DNA of 32,229 nt from a virus: positions 1 to 32,229 of IMG/VR virus record IMGVR_UViG_3300025652_000292; one strand, given 5' to 3'. The notes below the pieces were generated by a model that was given only the letters and a program-made list of their open reading frames with translations, was not told the origin of the DNA and searched no databases. The position numbers and the translations under genes were made by a program. Shown piece after piece: positions 30,490 to 32,229 of this stretch (positions are counted from its first letter, which is position 1; each line of letters starts with the position of its first letter).

Positions 30490-30780
30490 TCACAGCTCCT
30501 TTAAAAATTTGGCAACGTCACCGTGGCCAATTTCTTCTAATTTATTGGACACTGTAACACGATCCGAAGCGATTGCGCTTCTCATGCCTGTCAATATTAC
30601 ATTATAAACTGCGTTTCGGAAAGCAAACGCTTGTTCTTTAATGTGAGGAGATGCTTGCTCAGATATGCCACAAATTCTATTTGTCGTCTGTTCTGCCCAA
30701 AACTCTGGGTCATGGCCACGATTGTTTGTAGTCTGAACCGTGATCTGGCCCATGCCTAAACCTATATTATCTTTAATCAT
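30490..30780 (-). CDS. 96-aa conserved hypothetical protein of marine phage virion operons
   Basis: Helical protein with MGQITVQTTNNRGHDPEFWA at residues 10-29, then EQAFAFRNAVYNVILTGMRS. This pattern is familiar from uncultured marine phages in the same position after adaptor genes. No known fold or activity. Its start overlaps the preceding stop (ATGA). Confidence 0.7.
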   Translation of the reverse strand: MIKDNIGLGMGQITVQTTNNRGHDPEFWAEQTTNRICGISEQASPHIKEQAFAFRNAVYNVILTGMRSAIASDRVTVSNKLEEIGHGDVAKFLKEL

Positions 30781-31499
30781 CCTTTGTATGGCTCCGGTGC
30801 TGAGGGCATGTCTATTGTCTCCAGGTTGTGCTTCTTAATCATTCCTGGAAGCATTGACCTTGGGCACAATACCCACTCACCCTCTGGGCTTGGCATTGCC
30901 ACCATAGGATCTGGCAGCCTGTGATAACCATACAGTCTGTCTGTGATCGGCACGTTACTATCAAGCAGCGTTGACCTGGGGGAGGCCCCTATGGCGATTC
31001 CTTCAGAGATGCACTTGGATATCCAAAACTCCAAGCAAGCTCTTCCTGCCTCAGCAAAGTGAATGTTCTCTTTATAGCTAAAGTCCATGCCGAACAGGTC
31101 CATCTGGCCCACCTTGTTCCACAACCCAAATGCAATAGCATAAGCAGCGGTGGTGTTTAGGTAGGCGCATTTTGCCGAGGTTGCAACTTCGGCCAGGGGA
31201 TATTCAACAATAGCTGGCACGCGCTCATCAAGCACGCAGGAGTATATTGGCTTTGTTACGCCAGGCAACAGCTTACGCATTACCTCGGTTTGATTGCCGG
31301 CATCCTCACTATCCAGATACCTGGTGGGAGGATCCATCATAAACACTCTGTCGTAATTGAATGCAGCCAAGGCTGAGTTAATTACCCAGACTTCATCCCA
31401 TTCCTTAGAGTTCTCCAGGCCAATCACAAAATCAATTTGTGAGGCGCCTAGACCGAGTATTGCAATTTTCTTATCTTTAAGTTTTTTTATTGGTTCCAT
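30777..31499 (-). CDS. Rossmann-like DUF115/GT42-type protein in virion operon
   Basis: A 240-aa protein with a nucleotide-binding-like start (KKIAILGLGASQIDF at 10-24), VWVINSALAAF near 37-47, then YLNTTAAYAIAFGLWNKVGQ and MDLFGMDFSYKENIHFAEAG. The order of a GxG...S loop, a short T..YAI.FG.W helix and a (D/G)xDF(S/Y) strand resembles GT42 sialyltransferases and the DUF115/MptE group. It could transfer a sugar or other group to a virion or host component, but catalytic residues were not verified. It sits between the adaptor and the 96-aa gene, coupled on both sides. Confidence 0.65.
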   Translation of the reverse strand: MEPIKKLKDKKIAILGLGASQIDFVIGLENSKEWDEVWVINSALAAFNYDRVFMMDPPTRYLDSEDAGNQTEVMRKLLPGVTKPIYSCVLDERVPAIVEYPLAEVATSAKCAYLNTTAAYAIAFGLWNKVGQMDLFGMDFSYKENIHFAEAGRACLEFWISKCISEGIAIGASPRSTLLDSNVPITDRLYGYHRLPDPMVAMPSPEGEWVLCPRSMLPGMIKKHNLETIDMPSAPEPYKG

Positions 31500-32146
31500 T
31501 AAGTGACGCCCGTTCGTAGTAAGTCATACCTATATTCGTCCCTGGTCTCTCGGCCCTCACTCACATTCTTCATGCGAGATAAGGCTTCTTTAAACCTGGT
31601 CTCAAAGGTGGCTACTACATCGGGAGTCTCTTTTAAGAACACTGCGGCTTCAACGAGCGTACCGTACAACAAAGCATCACTATACTTAGTTGACAGCACT
31701 GTGGTGCCTGATTCGGCGCCTGCAGTCAACGATGGTGGCTTATACAAGTAATGCAGCTCGATTGTGTAACCCGCATCAGGAACCGGTGAGAGTTCAAATG
31801 CGTCATTGTCAAACAAGCTGTAATACTTGGGCTGTCCGGTAACAGTTGAGTTTGGACTGTACTCTTTAATAAATGACGGGTGCTTAAACAGCAAATACGA
31901 ATATACGTTAGAGCTGATTACCGCCAGGGAAAAAGGAGCATAGAAGTCTGTAGGTGTAGCCAGGAATCGGTTGTTCTGCGAAACCGTTCCCTGGACGTTC
32001 TTGCGCTGCTCAGGCAGCTGAACCATAGAGAAGATTCGATCCTCGGACTCTCTGATAAATTCATCCAGGTTAGCATTAAACGTGGTTTCATTTACCTGCA
32101 GGTAGTCCTGAACCGTAGACTTCAAAGTCGCTAATGTAAAGCTCAT
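31499..32146 (-). CDS. Head-tail adaptor-like protein
   Basis: A 215-aa protein of the short-tailed-phage adaptor or tail-tube-A type. It begins with a helical ATLKSTVQDYLQVNETTFNA and LDEFIRESEDRIF, continues with the beta-rich QNNRFLATPTDFYAPFSLAV and YTIELHYLYKPPSL, and closes with a helical SDALLYGTLVEAAVFLKETP. The plan fits SU10-type adaptor proteins that join portal and nozzle. Its ATG overlaps the previous stop (ATGA). Confidence 0.75.
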   Translation of the reverse strand: MSFTLATLKSTVQDYLQVNETTFNANLDEFIRESEDRIFSMVQLPEQRKNVQGTVSQNNRFLATPTDFYAPFSLAVISSNVYSYLLFKHPSFIKEYSPNSTVTGQPKYYSLFDNDAFELSPVPDAGYTIELHYLYKPPSLTAGAESGTTVLSTKYSDALLYGTLVEAAVFLKETPDVVATFETRFKEALSRMKNVSEGRETRDEYRYDLLRTGVT

Positions 32147-32229
32147 GATGTAGTTACCTCCACAGATCCTACATTAGCACTTATTGCAAATGTTTGCAAA
32201 GTTGTACCTAAAATACCATCGCCCACATT
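32143..32229 (-). CDS. C-terminal end of upstream virion protein (partial)
   Basis: Twenty-eight codons in frame from the right edge to TGA at 32143-32145, ending FAISANVGSVEVTTS. The I.(S/T)..VGSV.V motif matches the repeat unit of the protein at 2391-3374, so this upstream gene may be a second member of that repeat type. Its stop overlaps the adaptor start. Confidence 0.6.
   Translation of the reverse strand, partial: NVGDGILGTTLQTFAISANVGSVEVTTS

Noticed and set aside
1-32229. tRNA genes, CRISPR arrays or insertion sequences
   Set aside because: No cloverleaf with a GTTCGA-type arm, no spaced direct-repeat array and no transposase were seen. The tandem repeats present are coding.

Overview
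The window is a phage genome fragment of roughly balanced base composition with almost no intergenic space. It carries phage replication, packaging and virion genes and no cellular genes. The virion proteins (head-tail adaptor, gp10/nozzle-like stabilisation protein, three or four ejection-type internal proteins, repeat-rich fibre proteins) suggest a short-tailed phage of the kind recovered from marine viromes. Host assignment is only inference: probably a marine proteobacterium. Both ends are cut, so terminase large subunit, portal and capsid are not seen and probably lie to the right.

Layout. (1) 1-5020, minus: an operon from a promoter near 5050 with three small unknown genes, a serine recombinase, a 47-aa protein, a 22-residue-repeat protein and a long tail-fibre-like protein that leaves the window. 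(2) 5111-6943, plus: two promoters. The first drives six small overlapping early genes including a 27-aa membrane peptide. The second drives a GTG-started SpoT-like HD hydrolase and a 77-aa protein. (3) 6876-9653, minus: Hjc-like nuclease, two small basic proteins, membrane proteins, and a 422-aa protein whose C-terminal half looks like a RelA/SpoT nucleotidyltransferase. (4) 9654-10177: a gene-free stretch, then small terminase (minus), a 58-aa ORF, and a 300-bp gene-free region with inverted repeats. (5) 11164-15568: replication/recombination module, with a primase-helicase (minus) divergent from an SSB-like protein, an HTH-DUF3310 fusion and a RecB-family exonuclease (plus). (6) 15574-18547: small minus-strand early genes, a codon-optimised 193-aa protein, a 2OG-Fe(II) oxygenase and two small genes. 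(7) 18544-32229, minus: the virion operon.

Regulation. At least four promoters (5048-5076 minus, 5111-5139 plus, 6212-6240 plus, 16671-16699 plus) have a TTGCAC-like -35 box and exactly 17 bp to the -10. An almost invariant AACGACACG(A/T)T block fills the spacer, suggesting one regulator for the early operons. Opposing operons end in shared hairpins at 15550-15584 and 17326-17341.

The most interesting candidate system is the facing pair at 6268-8144: an alarmone-synthetase-like domain fused to a virion-protein-like N-terminus, beside a minimal SpoT-type HD hydrolase under the shared early promoter. A second genome-scale signal is strong enrichment of CCWGG, in genes and in non-coding DNA alike.
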